Assembly (NCBI RefSeq): GCF_024139115.2
Contig: NW_026943519.1
Span: forward strand, 148,418-212,417
Direction of reading: 5' to 3'
Length of the DNA stretch: 64,000 nucleotides
From: Armigeres subalbatus
Taxonomy: Eukaryota; Arthropoda; Insecta; Diptera; Culicidae
The notes beneath the pieces were generated by a model, which worked only from the letters and a program-made list of their open reading frames with translations, did not search any database and had not been told where the DNA came from. The translations under genes were made by a program, and so were the position numbers. Below, one piece after another: positions 22,424 through 34,006 of the stretch. The stretch's first letter is position 1. Every line of letters begins with the position of its first letter.

Positions 22424-22875
22424 ACGAGCTCGGTGGTCTAGTGGCTACTGCTTCTGCCTTATAAGCAGGAGGTCGTGGGTTCAATTCCAGACTCGTCCCT
22501 TTCCTACTTTGTATTTCTATCTTAGTTCTTTCTGTGTTTCACGTTCTACCAAAACGATTCCTACTGTTATAACCTTTCACACAATCCCAAAACCTCCCGT
22601 GGCACCTATCGTAGGAGGTCGTAGAGTTCTCTGCATCTTTCTTAAGTAGGTGTCCAACAAACCATCCTTCCCCTTCCTCAGCATTCGCAAGGACGTGGCC
22701 AGGACAGATCTCGACTATTGGAGAGTGCAATGCTTCCATCTAAGAGATAGTGATTAGTCCCAAATCAATATCTGAGGTAACGGATGAAAGTAATGCTACT
22801 CTCATACAATAGTCTTGGCTTGTACCACCTACGAATTTGTGCGAATTGCTCAATGCTAATGCTAATGCTAATGCT
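22424..22875 (+). mobile_element. Complete tRNA-derived SINE with AATGCT tandem tail
   Basis: A 452 bp insertion flanked by a perfect 22 bp target duplication. The head is tRNA-like: A box TGGTCTAGTGG, an anticodon arm with TAT in a CTTATAA loop, and B box GGTTCAATTCC. The acceptor-like ends GACGAG and CTCGTC pair. A non-tRNA body follows. The 3' end is (GCTAAT)n, about four units, rather than poly(A). Short tandem 3' tails are a known trait of the Aedes Gecko SINE family, so this may be that family or a relative. Mismatches in the T arm rule out a working tRNA gene. Confidence 0.9.
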
Positions 22876-22897
22876 AACTTTTGAAAGCAATGACCAG

Positions 22898-23408
22898 TCG
22901 TGAGCAAATCAAATAGCTATCCAATCCAATCATGCTTCAACCACCGTCAAATTTACTTTATTGGAAGAAAGTGCGATGAGAATTGCTAATCGAAATGTTG
23001 TTTTCTTAGTTAATGTGCAAACACGTACATTCGGATAGACAAACGCTTACACAATTCGTCGAGCTGTGTCGATTGGTATATAACACCATTATTGGAGTGT
23101 ACGAGAAATACTAAAATGTTGTGTATATAGATTACGGGAGCAATTTCCACTCGGGCTTTTATCCCTGAAATCGAATTAAAAAAAAACGCTGAAAGAAACA
23201 TCTACATTCATATCTACAACCTATTTCATATCAGAATGTCGCCACAAGGAGACATATTCTGATACATTGCAAGTTAAGCAGACTCCGAGCCTCTTGATAT
23301 TTGTAATAGAACTTTGGGCTGTAATCTCGTTCCATTAATTAAAAAATTAGAATTTAAGCTAATTCAAATTTTACGTAATGTATCAACAGGGGTCTTCCAG
23401 CCTTCCAT
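22898..23408. other. No recognisable feature
   Basis: Non-coding, AT-rich, between the SINE and the TIR element at 23411. Confidence 0.35.
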
Positions 23409-23410
23409 TA

Positions 23411-24308
23411 GGGGAGACTGGGTAGACTTGATCCCCTTTTCTAATTTCCGATGTATCACAGCCAAAAATAAATAAACATACGCGATTTCCACACAGACTC
23501 TCTAAGAAATATAGTATTTAACTTTACTGAGGTATGACAGTCCTTAAATTATTGTTGTTATTGATACACAATCGATTTTTTAGAGTGCTGTCAAAAATCT
23601 ACTTTTAAAATATTCGGGGGAAATTGATCCCTCTCCAAGAACTTGCTTTGATAAAATATGAAAGGCGTCCTCTGATTTTTTAAATATTTTTCCTTCAAAA
23701 TACGCGCAATTTTCGAATTGCTGTGCGTATACATGAACGATTTTGCAACACATGCAATTATAAAATTTGGGGAGACTTGATCCGCTTTCTATGATATCTA
23801 TGCAATAAATAATTTTTCCTGACAGCCCTTCATCAAATCTGTCAAATCTACAAAAAATTAGAAGCCTGTGAACAGATTTATATTTTTTTGAATTTTTTCG
23901 CCAAATTTTTGTATGGGTGACTAATGGGGGATCAAATGTCCCCATATTGAGGCAATAACTTCAAATCCAAATATTCTAAAACTTTGATGGAATGTTGACA
24001 TTTTCATCAGTACAAATCATTAAGCACATTTATGGCTTTGTGCTGTGAAAAAACGAAAGCATTTGGTCATTGTTATGAAAAGTTATTCAAATTTTGCGTG
24101 GCCAATAAAAAAATCTTTAGGAAGGTCAAAACATACAAACCGCCCTGCAGAATAAATAAGGTTGTCAATCCAAAAATAACTCACCACATAAAGTTCATTT
24201 GTCTGGAGGATCTATACTAAAAAATATGCTAGAACAAAACTACTTTAGTTCTCGATAAAACAGGGGGTGATCAAGTCTCCCCGGGGATAGAGTCTACCCA
24301 CCTTCCCC
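23411..24308. mobile_element. 898 bp TA-flanked TIR element (GGGGARRCTGGGTAGACT)
   Basis: The left end GGGGAGACTGGGTAGACTTG and the right end GAGTCTACCCACCTTCCCC are inverted repeats, each adjoining TA (23409-23410, 24309-24310). Inside, GATCCCC, GGGGGATCAA and GGGGAGACTTGATC recur, so the terminal motif is echoed internally. Two frames (23580-23945, 24032-24220) show no transposase motif. Probably a Tc1/mariner-type non-autonomous element. Confidence 0.65.
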
Positions 24309-24399
24309 TATACTTTTATTTCCTGTTCGGGTGTGCCACTGCGGCCAGTTATTAGATCTTTTGTAGCGTTACCCGTATCCTTAGTGTTTAAGTGCATGT

Positions 24400-25330
24400 C
24401 GAATTACTCCATTACATTGATAAGCAATGCAGTATCGGTTTCAATACAGTGGTTGCAGTCGAAACTGCGTTCCACTTCTCCACCGCTTGGCACATCCTCT
24501 GGATAAAAGTATCCGGGGTTGTGTCCCGACCGCAAACGTCTAGGATAGCTCTTCTTTCGACGTCAAAACCAGGACATACGAACAGTATGTGCTCTGCAGT
24601 TTCGTCAACACCTGGGCAATCAGGGCAGACGGGGCTCTCCGCGTGCCCAAACCTGTGGAGGTACTGCCGGAAGCAGCCATGGCCTGACAGGAATTGTGTC
24701 AGATGGAAGTGAACTTCCCCATGGGGTCTCTCCACCCAGCTCGATATGTTAGGTATCAACCGGTGGGTCCACCTATCTTTAGAATAGTTATCCCACTCGC
24801 GCTGCCATCTGGCAACCGAAGTCACCCTGATGCGTTCGCGGGCTTCTCTGGTGCCACGTAGCTCGAAACACTCCTCGTCTTCCCGGATGACCAGCCCGAC
24901 TGGCATCATGCTCGCAATCACGCAAGCTGCATCATGTGATATCGTGCGATAGGCAGATATCACTCTAAGACACATTAAGCGGTACGTGCTCTCCAGCTTC
25001 CGCAGGTAACTGGTTACCCGCAGAGCTCTCGCCCAGGACGGGCCGCCGTACCTAAGAATAGATACGGCAACGCCTGCCAGTAGCCTACGTCTACTGGCGT
25101 ACACCTTGGAGTTGTTGGACATCGTCCCCGATAATGCCGCAACAGCAGTCGAAGCCCTCTTGCACGCGTAGTCGGCATGGCTGGCGAAGGTCAGCTTGTC
25201 GTCTCTTACGACCCCAAGGAGCTTCAAACTCCGCTTTGCTGTGATCGCGACTTCACCCACGTGCATCATGTAACCTGCTAAAAAGGTTTCATTTCGTTGT
25301 AAACAGTTTGTACATATTTGATTCATATTT
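24400..25330 (-). mobile_element. R1-like non-LTR retrotransposon, C-terminal half of pol
   Basis: An open 304-codon stretch (25326-24412) corresponds to the region after the RT catalytic core: KLLGVVRDDKLTFASHADYA, then SILRYGGPSWARAL, LISAYR-like block with MCLRVISAYRTISHDA, FLSGHGCFRQYLHRFG, and the zinc finger CPDCPGVDETAEHILFVCP (C-x2-C-x8-H-x4-C). This architecture is usual for R1-clade elements. The 5' part including the RT motifs and endonuclease is missing. The upstream limit coincides with AT-rich DNA at 25330. The lack of stops implies a moderately young copy. Confidence 0.85.
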
Positions 25331-26640
25331 CTTCTATTTTTTTAAGGATAGTTAAATGAATCTGAATTTAGAACACTAATGAATTTAATGAAACAGAAAA
25401 GAACTGAAAGAAAAACATATCGAAAACTTATCCTGTCCAAACAATGAACAACCCTAGTCCCGTTTTACCCACTCCTTTCGTAACGCCCTGTAATGCACTA
25501 CAATCATCAACCGCATCTGACAGCTGACAGCTGTCAGCACGGTCATCGCTTCGCTCGAAAAAGGAGAGGGTTAAAACCAACGGACAGGAGGAAGATCGTT
25601 CTCTTGCAAGGTGACAGCCAACAGCACCTGACGTGTTTTTTAGCTAACCGCTAAAAGTATTTTTCTTCCCCAGTGAAAATACTTTTTTCTCGGGTGGCCA
25701 GTTCTGTGAGTTCCGGAAAGTCCCCGTCTGTAAAACCCCCGTAACTTTGTGGTGAATTGTGTGACGCTATCGGTTAATACCGATCATTAGTTTTCACGAG
25801 GACGTGTGACAAGTCATCGGGATCCAGCTGCCTCTCGGCTCGTACGCCATTTTGCCGCGGAAGTGAAACCTTCGAAGAAAATCGTGTGGCTTTTGATCCC
25901 CTTAATACCAAGCACCAGCTTTCCGAGGACGTTCGTGAAGCCAGCCGAAATTAGTTAGACCCCGACGGTACGCTTTTTTCCACTACCGACAGCTCAGAGG
26001 GAAAACGACATTCGGTGGTTGACCCATCCACCATGCGGTACACAGCGATGGAGACCCCGAGCTCCAGCATGAACGCCGGTCCGCTTGTCGGAGAAAGCGA
26101 AAAGTTAAGGGAAACGACCACCTGCTTTTCCGTCTAGAGGATCTAACCATCGATTAGCTGGTCTCCGACGTTACCTATCGTTGGCCGCTGCCCCGTCGCA
26201 CGGATACCACTCGTCAGCAATCTTACGGTAAACTGCAAATTTAAATCTCCTTATCCAACACTAAAAATTATATAAAAACCAACAACGGAAGCTAATCCGA
26301 ATTAAAATGAATCTTTGAAAAACTAACTATCCTAGTGATTAAATTTATTTTATATAGACTATTCCATTCTACTTGCTATTGTTTCGTTCACTTCGGCTTG
26401 TTTAGGGAAGCATTTCCGCCCTACCTAAGACCACCCTCCAATTTCTCCCAAGGTCACTAAAGGGCAGACGAAAGCCCCCAGCAAAAAGTTTCTCTAACAA
26501 TCACTGCATGTTGAACCGACTTGCGGTTGTTGACGATAACCACCTCCGTCTTATGTTGAGCAAGCTACAGGCCTCTAGGGCTCATCCAATCCTCCACCGT
26601 GCTGATGGCGTGTGCTGCGGTCAGTTCTACCTCGGAAATT
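25331..26640. other. Unassigned block, partly GC-rich, possible retroelement 5' leader
   Basis: From about 25540 to 26240 the base composition is richer in G and C than around it, and there are several short direct motifs (CTGACAGCTGACAGCTGTCAG). The frame starting ATGCGGTACACAGCGATGGAG near 26033 stops within about 40 codons. It resembles the untranslated leader of a non-LTR element more than a host gene, but no family can be named. Confidence 0.35.
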
Positions 26641-26644
26641 GACT

Positions 26645-26878
26645 CACCGAGAAACGACTGGTATGACGGCGAATGTGAGCAGTTAGTTGAGGAGAAGAAT
26701 GCAACGGGCGCAGAACAGACAAAACTCGATTTTTCGGAGGAAAAAGCGCCAGCAGGAAGCTAGAGACGTGAAGAGACGGAGCAACTGTACCGCGCTAATA
26801 ACACACGAAAGTTCTATGAGAAGTTAAACCGTTCACGTAAGGACCACGTGCCACAGCCCGATATGTGTAAGGACATAA
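26645..26878 (+). mobile_element. RTE-like element 2, left part
   Basis: Parallel to 28045-28325 of the RTE copy at 27104-30528 (GACTGGTATGACGGCGAATG, AACTGTACCGCGCTAATAAC, CGATATGTGTAAGGACATAA). It encodes the linker between endonuclease and RT, with a stop near 26760. It breaks off at GACATAA exactly where the TIR element 26879-31416 begins and resumes at 31419. Confidence 0.8.
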
Positions 26879-27103
26879 CCCAAGTAACAATTTCCATGCT
26901 TCTTGGATTTATTTAATTCTTATTGCGGACTTATGACAGCAATCACCAAGCTGATTGCTCAGTTTTATTGGCGCTCTTATTGCTATCAATAAACCTCCCA
27001 TAAATCTGCTGAAAAAAGCTTCAAACGTCAAATGCCTATTGACCATATGAACAGATCTATGGTAGTGGTGAAGAGCGTAATAAATCCAATTTTCAACGCT
27101 CGA

Positions 27104-30100
27104 GGGGGCAGCAGGGACTATGTCCAAGGGCTTGACGATCCCTCCCCAGGCCATCTGCGAGTTGTGCATGAATCCGCAAGTAGGCTCCGCCAAAGCGACC
27201 GTGTGCCGCTCAAAGCGCACAAGCCCAAGTCCTGGTGTTAGGTGGGACGCTAAACAGCCCTGACACGACGGCCCTCCGACGAGACAGGAGGTTTGCGCAG
27301 GCCCAATAAGCCGCCTTTAAAAACAACTATTACGAACGACATAGAAGATAATACGACTCGAAACAATCGGCAAAGACCTAGGCGACGAATAAAGGATCAC
27401 GATTGGAAGCTTGGAACATGGAACTGCAAGTCGCTAGGCTTCGCAGGTTGCGACAGGATAATCTACGATGAATTACATCCCCGCAACTTCGATCTCGTAG
27501 CGCTGCAGGAAATCTGCTTTTCGGTGACATGAACGCTCAGGTAGGAAGGGAGGAAATGTATAGACCGGTCATCGGACCGGATAGTCTGCATACCGTATCG
27601 AACGATAACGGCCAACGATGCATAAACTTTGCAGCCTCCCGCGGAATGGTAGTCCGAAGCACTTTCTTCCCCCGCAAAAATATCCACAAGGCCACATGGA
27701 AATCACCTAATCAAGTAACAGAAAACCAAATCGACCACGTTCTAATCGACGGTAAATTCTTCTCCGACATCACGAACGTACGGACGTACCGCAGTGCGAA
27801 TATTGAATCCGTTGCAGTATGCTTGCGCTCAAAACTCTCGACGGTGATCAACACGCGTCGGAGTCGTCCGCCGCGGCTAAACATTGGGCGGTAGGCTAGT
27901 CCAAGACTACGCGCAGCAGTTGGAAGTGGCACTCCCAACGGAAGAGCAGCTAGGCGCAGCATCTCTTGAAGATGGCTGGAGAGATATTCGATCCGCCATT
28001 GGAGCACCGCAACCGCTGCACTAGGCACGGTGGCTCCGGATCAGAGAAACGACTGGTATGACGGCGAATGTTAGCAGTTAGTTTAGGAGAAGAATGCAGC
28101 ATGGGCGAGATTGCTGCAACACCGCACGAGGGCGAACAAGGCACGATACAAACGGGCGCGGAACAGACAAAACTCGATTTTCCGGAGGAAAAAGCGCCAG
28201 CAGGAAGATCGAGACCGTGAAGAGACGGAGGAACTGTACCGCGCTAATAACGCACGAAAGTTCTATGAGAAGTTGAACCGTTCACGTAAGGGCCTCGTGC
28301 CACAGCCCGATATGTGTAAGGACATAAACGGGAACCTTCTTACAAACGAGCGTGAGGTGATCCAAAGGTGGCGGCAGCACTACGAAGAGCACCTGAATGG
28401 CGATATGGCAGACAACGGTGGCGGTATGGTAATGAACCTAGGAGCACGCGCGCAGGACATGCGACTTCCGGCTCCGAATCTCCAGGAAATCCAGGAGGAG
28501 ATCGGCCGGCTGAAAACAACAAAGCCCCTGGAGTTGACCAACTACCAGGAGAGCTGTTTAAACACGGTGGTGAGGCACTGGCTAGAGCGCTGCACTGGGT
28601 GATTACCAAGGTTTGGGAGGATGAGGTTCTGCCGCAGGAGTGGATGGAAGGTGTCGTGTGTCCCATCTACAAAAAGGGCGATAAGCTGGATTGTAGCAAC
28701 TACTGCGCAATCACATTGCTGAACGTCGCCTACAAGGTACTCTCCCAAATTTTATGCCGCCGACTAACACCAATTGCAAGAGAGTTCGTGGGGCAGTACC
28801 AGGCGGGATTTATGGGTGAACGCTCTACCACAGACCAGGTGTTCGCCATACGTCAGGTATTGCAGAAATGCCGCGAATACAACGTGCCCACACATCATCT
28901 ATTTATCGACTTCAAAGCCGCATATGATACAATAAACTGATACGGTTGATCAAGTGGATGGATCGGGTGATGTGCGTAGTTCGAGTTTTAGGGGCATTCT
29001 CGAGTCCCTTCGAAACGCGTAGAGGGTTACGGCAAGGTGATGGTCTCTCGTGTCTGCTATTCAACATCGCTTTGGAGGGAGTAATACGAAGGGCAGGAAT
29101 TGACACGAGTGGTACGATTTTCACGAAGTCCGTCCAGTTATTTGGTTTCGCCGACGACATTGATATCATGGCACGTACACAACTTTGAGAGGATGGAGGA
29201 AGCCTACATCAGACTGAAAAGCGAAGCTAAACGGATTGGACTAGTCATCAATACGTCGAAGACGAAGTACATGATAGGAAGAGGCTCAAGAGAGGTCAAT
29301 GTAAGCCACCCACCAAGAGTTTCTGTCGGTGGTGACGAAATCGAGGTGGTTGAAGAATTCGTGTACTTGGGTGTAGTATTCAGAGTAAGCGGCTAATGAT
29401 TTTAGTTTGTATAAGTGATTCTAGACTATGAATTGATTCTGCTATTGCGGATAGTACATTAAACATAAGCAATCAAATATACCAATCGTGAAATCACATA
29501 TTTCGCGTGCCCCAATTTACCGTACAATGTGGCAAGTTTTACATTAGACTTGATTCGAACTCTCAATTTTGCATATGCACTAATATTGACCTCTATCGTG
29601 AAAGAATCTGTGCATGATTGAGTATTTGAGAGTATGGAGAGCAACATATTGAATTTTCTGACGAACTTTGCTTCATTTAAGCGTGTGCCAAGGAATCGGT
29701 AGCTTGTGAAGGGCTGAGAGAGGTTGCGCGGCGGGGTATGGCAATGCTAGCGCATTGCAGCCACCGCAGTGTGAGATGGTGTTGGTAGCGCCATCGTGTT
29801 GAGTAGCAACGACGAAGATTGCACCGTCAGTTTGTTGTCGAATTTTAAAACGAACAGTCGCACCGCTCTTCAACGGCGGATTCCATTCAGCCGTTTTCGG
29901 ATGGAATACGACATTGGGCTCACTGGTGACCGCCGATAACGATACCAGCAGAGAAATTCGGAGGCGCATAGTGGCTGGAAATCGTACGTACTTTGGACTC
30001 CGCAAGACGCTCCGATCGAATAGAGTTCGCCGCCGTACCAAACTGACTATCTACAAAACGCTTATAAGACCGGTAGTTCTCTACGGGCACGAGACCTGGA

Positions 30101-30528
30101 CGATGCTCGTGGAGGACCAACGCGCACTGGGAGTTTTTGAAAGGAAAGTGTTGCGTACCATCTGTAAGTGGGGTGCAGATGGCGGACGGTACGTGGAGGA
30201 GGCGAATGAACCACGAGTTGCATCAGCTGTTGGGAGAACCATCCATCGTTCACACCGCGAAAATCGGAAGACTGCGGTGGGCCGGGCACGTAGCCAGAAT
30301 ATCGGACAGTAATCAGGTGAAAATGGTTCTCGACAACGATCCGACAGGAACAAGAAGGCGAGGTGCACAGCGGGCAAGGTGGATCGATCAGGTGGAGGAC
30401 GATTTGCGGACCCTCCGCAGACTGCGTGGCTGGCGAAGTGCAGCCATGGACCGAGCTGAATGGAGAAGACTTTTATGTGCAGCACAGGCCACTCCGGCCT
30501 TAGTCTGATAATAAATAAATAAAATAAA
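27104..30528 (+). mobile_element. RTE-like retrotransposon, near full length (3.4 kb), defective
   Basis: Bounded by a 13 bp target duplication TTTCAACGCTCGA (27091-27103 and 30529-30541). The order is: leader; start of an AP-endonuclease (LGTWNCKSLGFAG near 27410, ALQEICF near 27505); an internal deletion to the endonuclease C-terminus (GDMNAQVGREE, NQIDHVLIDGKF); linker; RT motifs (VCPIYKKGDKLDCSNYCAITLL, FIDFKAAYDTI, GLRQGDGLSCLLFNIALEG, FADDIDIM); a 542 bp insertion (29372-29913); post-RT (VTADNDTSREIRRRI, LYGHETWTM, RWAGHVARISDSN, TRRRGAQRARW, quoted in pieces). The tail is ATAAATAAATAAAATAAA. Several frameshifts and the endonuclease deletion make it inactive. RTE/JAM1-type by motif. Confidence 0.88.
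29372..29913. mobile_element. 542 bp TIR element with TTGGG target duplication
   Basis: Ends TGTAGTATTC and GAATACGACA are inverted partners, with imperfect pairing continuing (GCGGCTAAT against the ACGGCTGAAT complement). TTGGG is duplicated at 29367-29371 and 29914-29918. Taking it out restores the RTE reading VYLG-SLVTADND. No coding content. Superfamily not identified. Confidence 0.7.
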
Positions 30529-31145
30529 TTTCAACGCTCGAATAAAGCTACAATTTTTGGTCATAATGCGGTCAAATGAATTACCCCCATAAGAATGTTT
30601 GTATTGCGAAGAGTTTATGACGGTGTTTTATAAAAGCAAATTTTTTCCGATCAAATTCCATGATGGCCATACTGAAAACGGAAAAACATTTCGCAGTCAG
30701 TGAAATATATCACTGAAATGCATGATTTAACAAAATTTTAACCGCTTAACATACTTTTTCCGATGATTAATTTTATTAATTAATAGTTTGGGCAAAAATA
30801 CTAATCGATTTAGTGGACATCCTAGATGTTGTGGTAATCAATATTTTCGATTTATTTCCCTGAACTACGTTATATGGCCGGCGCGTGGTGTTCAACCTTA
30901 TTTTTTTCACAACATTTGACCATAAAATCGAAAGCGCACTTCTTTTCAATGGTACTGAATCGAAAAAACAACCTTAAATAAAATATTATTTTGTTGTCAT
31001 CGTCATAATTTTCATCAACAATCCATTTTGTTATTATTTTTCTGCAAAGATTTGTTTCTCTTTTTTTAAAGCAACATTTTGACAGCTACCGCAGCCAAAT
31101 TCCCTTTTTTGCGGGTGGTTTAAAAAGGGTTTCTAAATGCTCTTA

Positions 31146-31250
31146 CCCTAGCAGCACAATTAGAACCGATTTGGCTGCAGCAACTCAAATGTAACTAAAT
31201 TCAGTTGTAGGGGTTACAGTAACTTTTGTTCAACATGTGTGCTACTCGGG
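31146..31250. mobile_element. 105 bp MITE (CCCKAGTAGCAC), copy 1
   Basis: CCCTAGCAGCAC at the left pairs with GTGCTACTCGGG at the right. The centre contains GGCTGCAGCAACTCAAATG and GTTACAGTAAC. A second copy in opposite orientation is at 40617-40722. Confidence 0.75.
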
Positions 31251-31418
31251 TATGATAGGTTTTAGTGGTTATCTGGAGAGGGCCACTTGGCAATATCTTA
31301 CTCTTATAGTGGTCATCAAAAGGTTTCCGTGTATTACTCGGTTTTATTGTTAGATCTTATGAATAGATCTTGAAAACCATTCGTAGAGCGGAATAAAACT
31401 TAAAATGTTACTTGGGAA

Positions 31419-32725
31419 GCGGGAACCTTCTTACAAACGAGCGTGAGGTGATCCAAATCTGGCGGCAGCACTACGAAGAGCACCTGAATGGCGATGTGGC
31501 AGACAACGGTGGCGGTATGGTAATGAACCTAGAAGCACGCGCGCAGGACATGCGACTTCCGGCTCCGAATCTCCAGGAAATCCAGGAGGAGATCAGCCGG
31601 CTGAAAAACAACAAATCCCCTGAAGTTGACCAACTCAGGAGAGCTGTTTGAAAACGGTGGAAAGGCACTGGCCAGAGCGCTGCACTGGGTGATTACCAAG
31701 GTTTGTGAGGATGAGGTTCTGCCGCAGGAGTGGATGGAAGGTGTCGTGTGTCCCATCTACAAAAAGGGCGATAAGCTGGATTGTAGCAACTACCGCGCAA
31801 TCACAAGGTACTACAAGGTACTCTTCCAAATTTTCGAATAACACCAATTGCCAGAGAGTTCGTGGGGCAGTACCAGGCGGGATTTATGGGTGAACGCTCT
31901 ACCACAAACCAGGTGTTCGCCGTACGTCAGGTGTTGCAGAAATACCGCGAATACAACGTGCCCACACAACATCTACTTATCGACTTAAAAGTCGCATATG
32001 ATACAATCGATCGGGAGCAACTATGGCAGCTAATGGACAAAAACGAATTTCCGGATAAACTTTTAGGGTTGATCAAGGCGACGATGGATCGGGTGATGTG
32101 CGTAGTTTGAGTTTCAGGGGCATTCTCGAGTCCCTTCCAAACGCGTAGAGGGTTACGGCAAGGTGATGGTCTTTCGTGTCTGCTATTCAACATCGCTTTG
32201 GAGGGAGTAATACGAAGGGCAGGTATTGACACGAGTGGAACGATTTTCACGAAGTCCGTCCAGTTATTTAGTTTCGCTTATTCGACCGGTAGTTCTCTAC
32301 GGACACGAGACGTGGACGATGCTCGTGGAGGACCAACGAGCACTGGGAGTTTTCGAAAGGAAAGTGCTGCGTACCATCTATGGTGGGGTGCAGATGGCGG
32401 ACGGTACGTGGAAGAGGCGAATGAACCACGACTTGCATCAGCTGTTGGGAGAACCATCTATCGTTCATACCCCGAAAATCGGACGACTGCGATGGGCCGG
32501 GAACGTAGCCAAAATGTCGGATAGTAATCCGGTGAAAATGGTTCTCCACAACGATCGGACGGGCACAAGAAGGCGAGGTGGATCGATCAGGTGGATGACG
32601 ATTTGTGGACCTTCCGCAGACTGCGTGGTTGGCGAAGTGCAGCCATGGACCGAGCTGAATGAAGAAGACTTTTATGTATTGTACAGGCCACTCCGGCCTT
32701 ATTCTGGTTATAAATAATAAAAATC
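31419..32725 (+). mobile_element. RTE-like element 2, right part
   Basis: Continues the fragment at 26645-26878 beyond the TIR element. It shows GNLLTNEREVIQIWRQHYEEHLNGD, NNKSPEVDQL, VCPIYKKGDKLDCSNYRAIT, GEYQAG-type QYQAGFMGERSTTNQVF, AYDTIDREQLW, GLRQGDGL (given in pieces), then an internal deletion from SVQLF directly to LIRPVVLYGHETWTM. It ends with RWAGNVAKMSDSN and a 3' tail TTATAAATAATAAAAAT. Stops and frameshifts are present. Closely related to the nested copy 27104-30528. Confidence 0.82.
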
Positions 32726-33130
32726 ATTTTGGTTCTCCAAAACATCTTGATATCCGTAGTGTTTGAACTACCCGATCATCCCAGTCCGTGAACGCAGTGG
32801 TTCTACGCCCCAACTAAAAAGACCGCGGCTACATTCGAATGAACATTGCGTCATTGTGTATCAGGTAGATACCTGGATCATAACTCCAGATATTTTTAGA
32901 AGGACCTTGGACATCTCGTGTTCATCGAAATTAGGATCATATGCTAATTGAACCGGATTGGTGTATCGTATTCCGACGACATTGGAAAAGTCCTGATTGA
33001 TCTAATAGGTACCTTGAGCTGAACTCGAGAACGTTCTGGAGTACCCTTCCGAAAAAGTGTCTAATGATAGGTATTAAGTGTTCAGTCTGTATGACCTCTG
33101 GCCGAAGACGGTGTTCTTGTTTTTTTCCTT
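32726..33130. other. No recognisable feature
   Basis: Unassigned DNA between the RTE tail and the next dispersed repeat. Confidence 0.35.
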
Positions 33131-33575
33131 TTTGCCTTTCTCGTACAACAAAGTTGTACCAGAAGGCTATAATTTCACTCCAAAAGTGTGTATGTGTGTA
33201 GCCCATAAATATTTTTTTTGTTAAACGCGTTTCATATAGAAGGGCTTGACAGATTCGAGTGCAACTGCAACTGGTTTATTCGACGGAGCAAATTTCCTAG
33301 TTGGACACTATTGTTTTTGTTTTTTAATAAATCAAGCAGTTTGGATTATATTTTTATTTTTTAATCAACAAAAACACAAATGCACATTGAATCATTAATC
33401 ATTTTAGCCGTGGCGCAACCCACGGTAAGTAATTTTTAAGCAACGTACTAGAATTGCACCAAATCTTTTTACCGCCGAGATGTAGGCAATAAGCACTGCA
33501 TTTGCAACATTAATTCGAATTCAACATACTGAATCGAGAAAGGCATCATCACCACCTAAATTTGGGTTTTTTTTA
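33131..33575 (+). repeat. GCCTTTCTCGTAC repeat, copy 2
   Basis: Starts TTTGCCTTTCTCGTACAACAAAGTTGTACC (given as two joined motifs: TTTGCCTTTCTCGTAC and AACAAAGTTGTACC) and ends GGCATCATCACCACCTAAATTTGGGTTTTT. The same termini occur at 2358-2775 and 53971-56172, while the middle differs. Confidence 0.7.
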
Positions 33576-34006
33576 ATGTCAGGAGGCACAATAAATTAAA
33601 ACCTGCCAAAAACTTCTCCTACTGTCTCCTGCCTTTACATATACTAACATTGATAATGATAATATTACATGAGTAAAACGCAGAGTATGTGTCATTTCAT
33701 TATACAAACATAACCAACTATTCATCTTTTTATTTTTAAGAGTTTCTGTTCTTATTTGGTGGGAAAAGTTGATACATCACATGAAAAAGCAACATATGTT
33801 TGCTGTTGTATGAATAATTCTTAGTGTTAGACGAAAACGAACTACTCTGGCATAATCATTAGTACATAGCAGCAAATAAACTTGAACTTCTTCTCTAGAA
33901 TGAACTTTGTTTAAGGCCCATGTCTGGATTTGTTCTAGGTATTATTCATTTATCAGTTTTACTGATGTTACATTCTATCCATAATCCACCATTCAACTCC
34001 CCATAT

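Larger units (their letters stand above)
26879..31416. mobile_element. TIR element (CCCAAGTAACA) carrying a nested RTE
   Basis: The left terminus CCCAAGTAACA (26879-26889) has its exact inverted partner TGTTACTTGGG at 31406-31416, flanked by AA on each side. It interrupts an RTE copy at GACATAA / GCGGGAACC. Its own sequence is about 26890-27090 and 30542-31405 (roughly 1.1 kb). The rest is the nested RTE at 27104-30528 and a MITE at 31146-31250. No transposase frame is visible. Confidence 0.65.

Noticed and set aside
22424..22498. tRNA-Ile(TAT)-like sequence as a tRNA gene
   Set aside because: A and B boxes are good, but the T stem has mismatches, and the piece heads a 452 bp SINE with target duplications and a tandem tail.
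24032..24220. 62-codon plus frame inside the TIR element as a transposase remnant
   Set aside because: No DDE or DNA-binding motif is visible.
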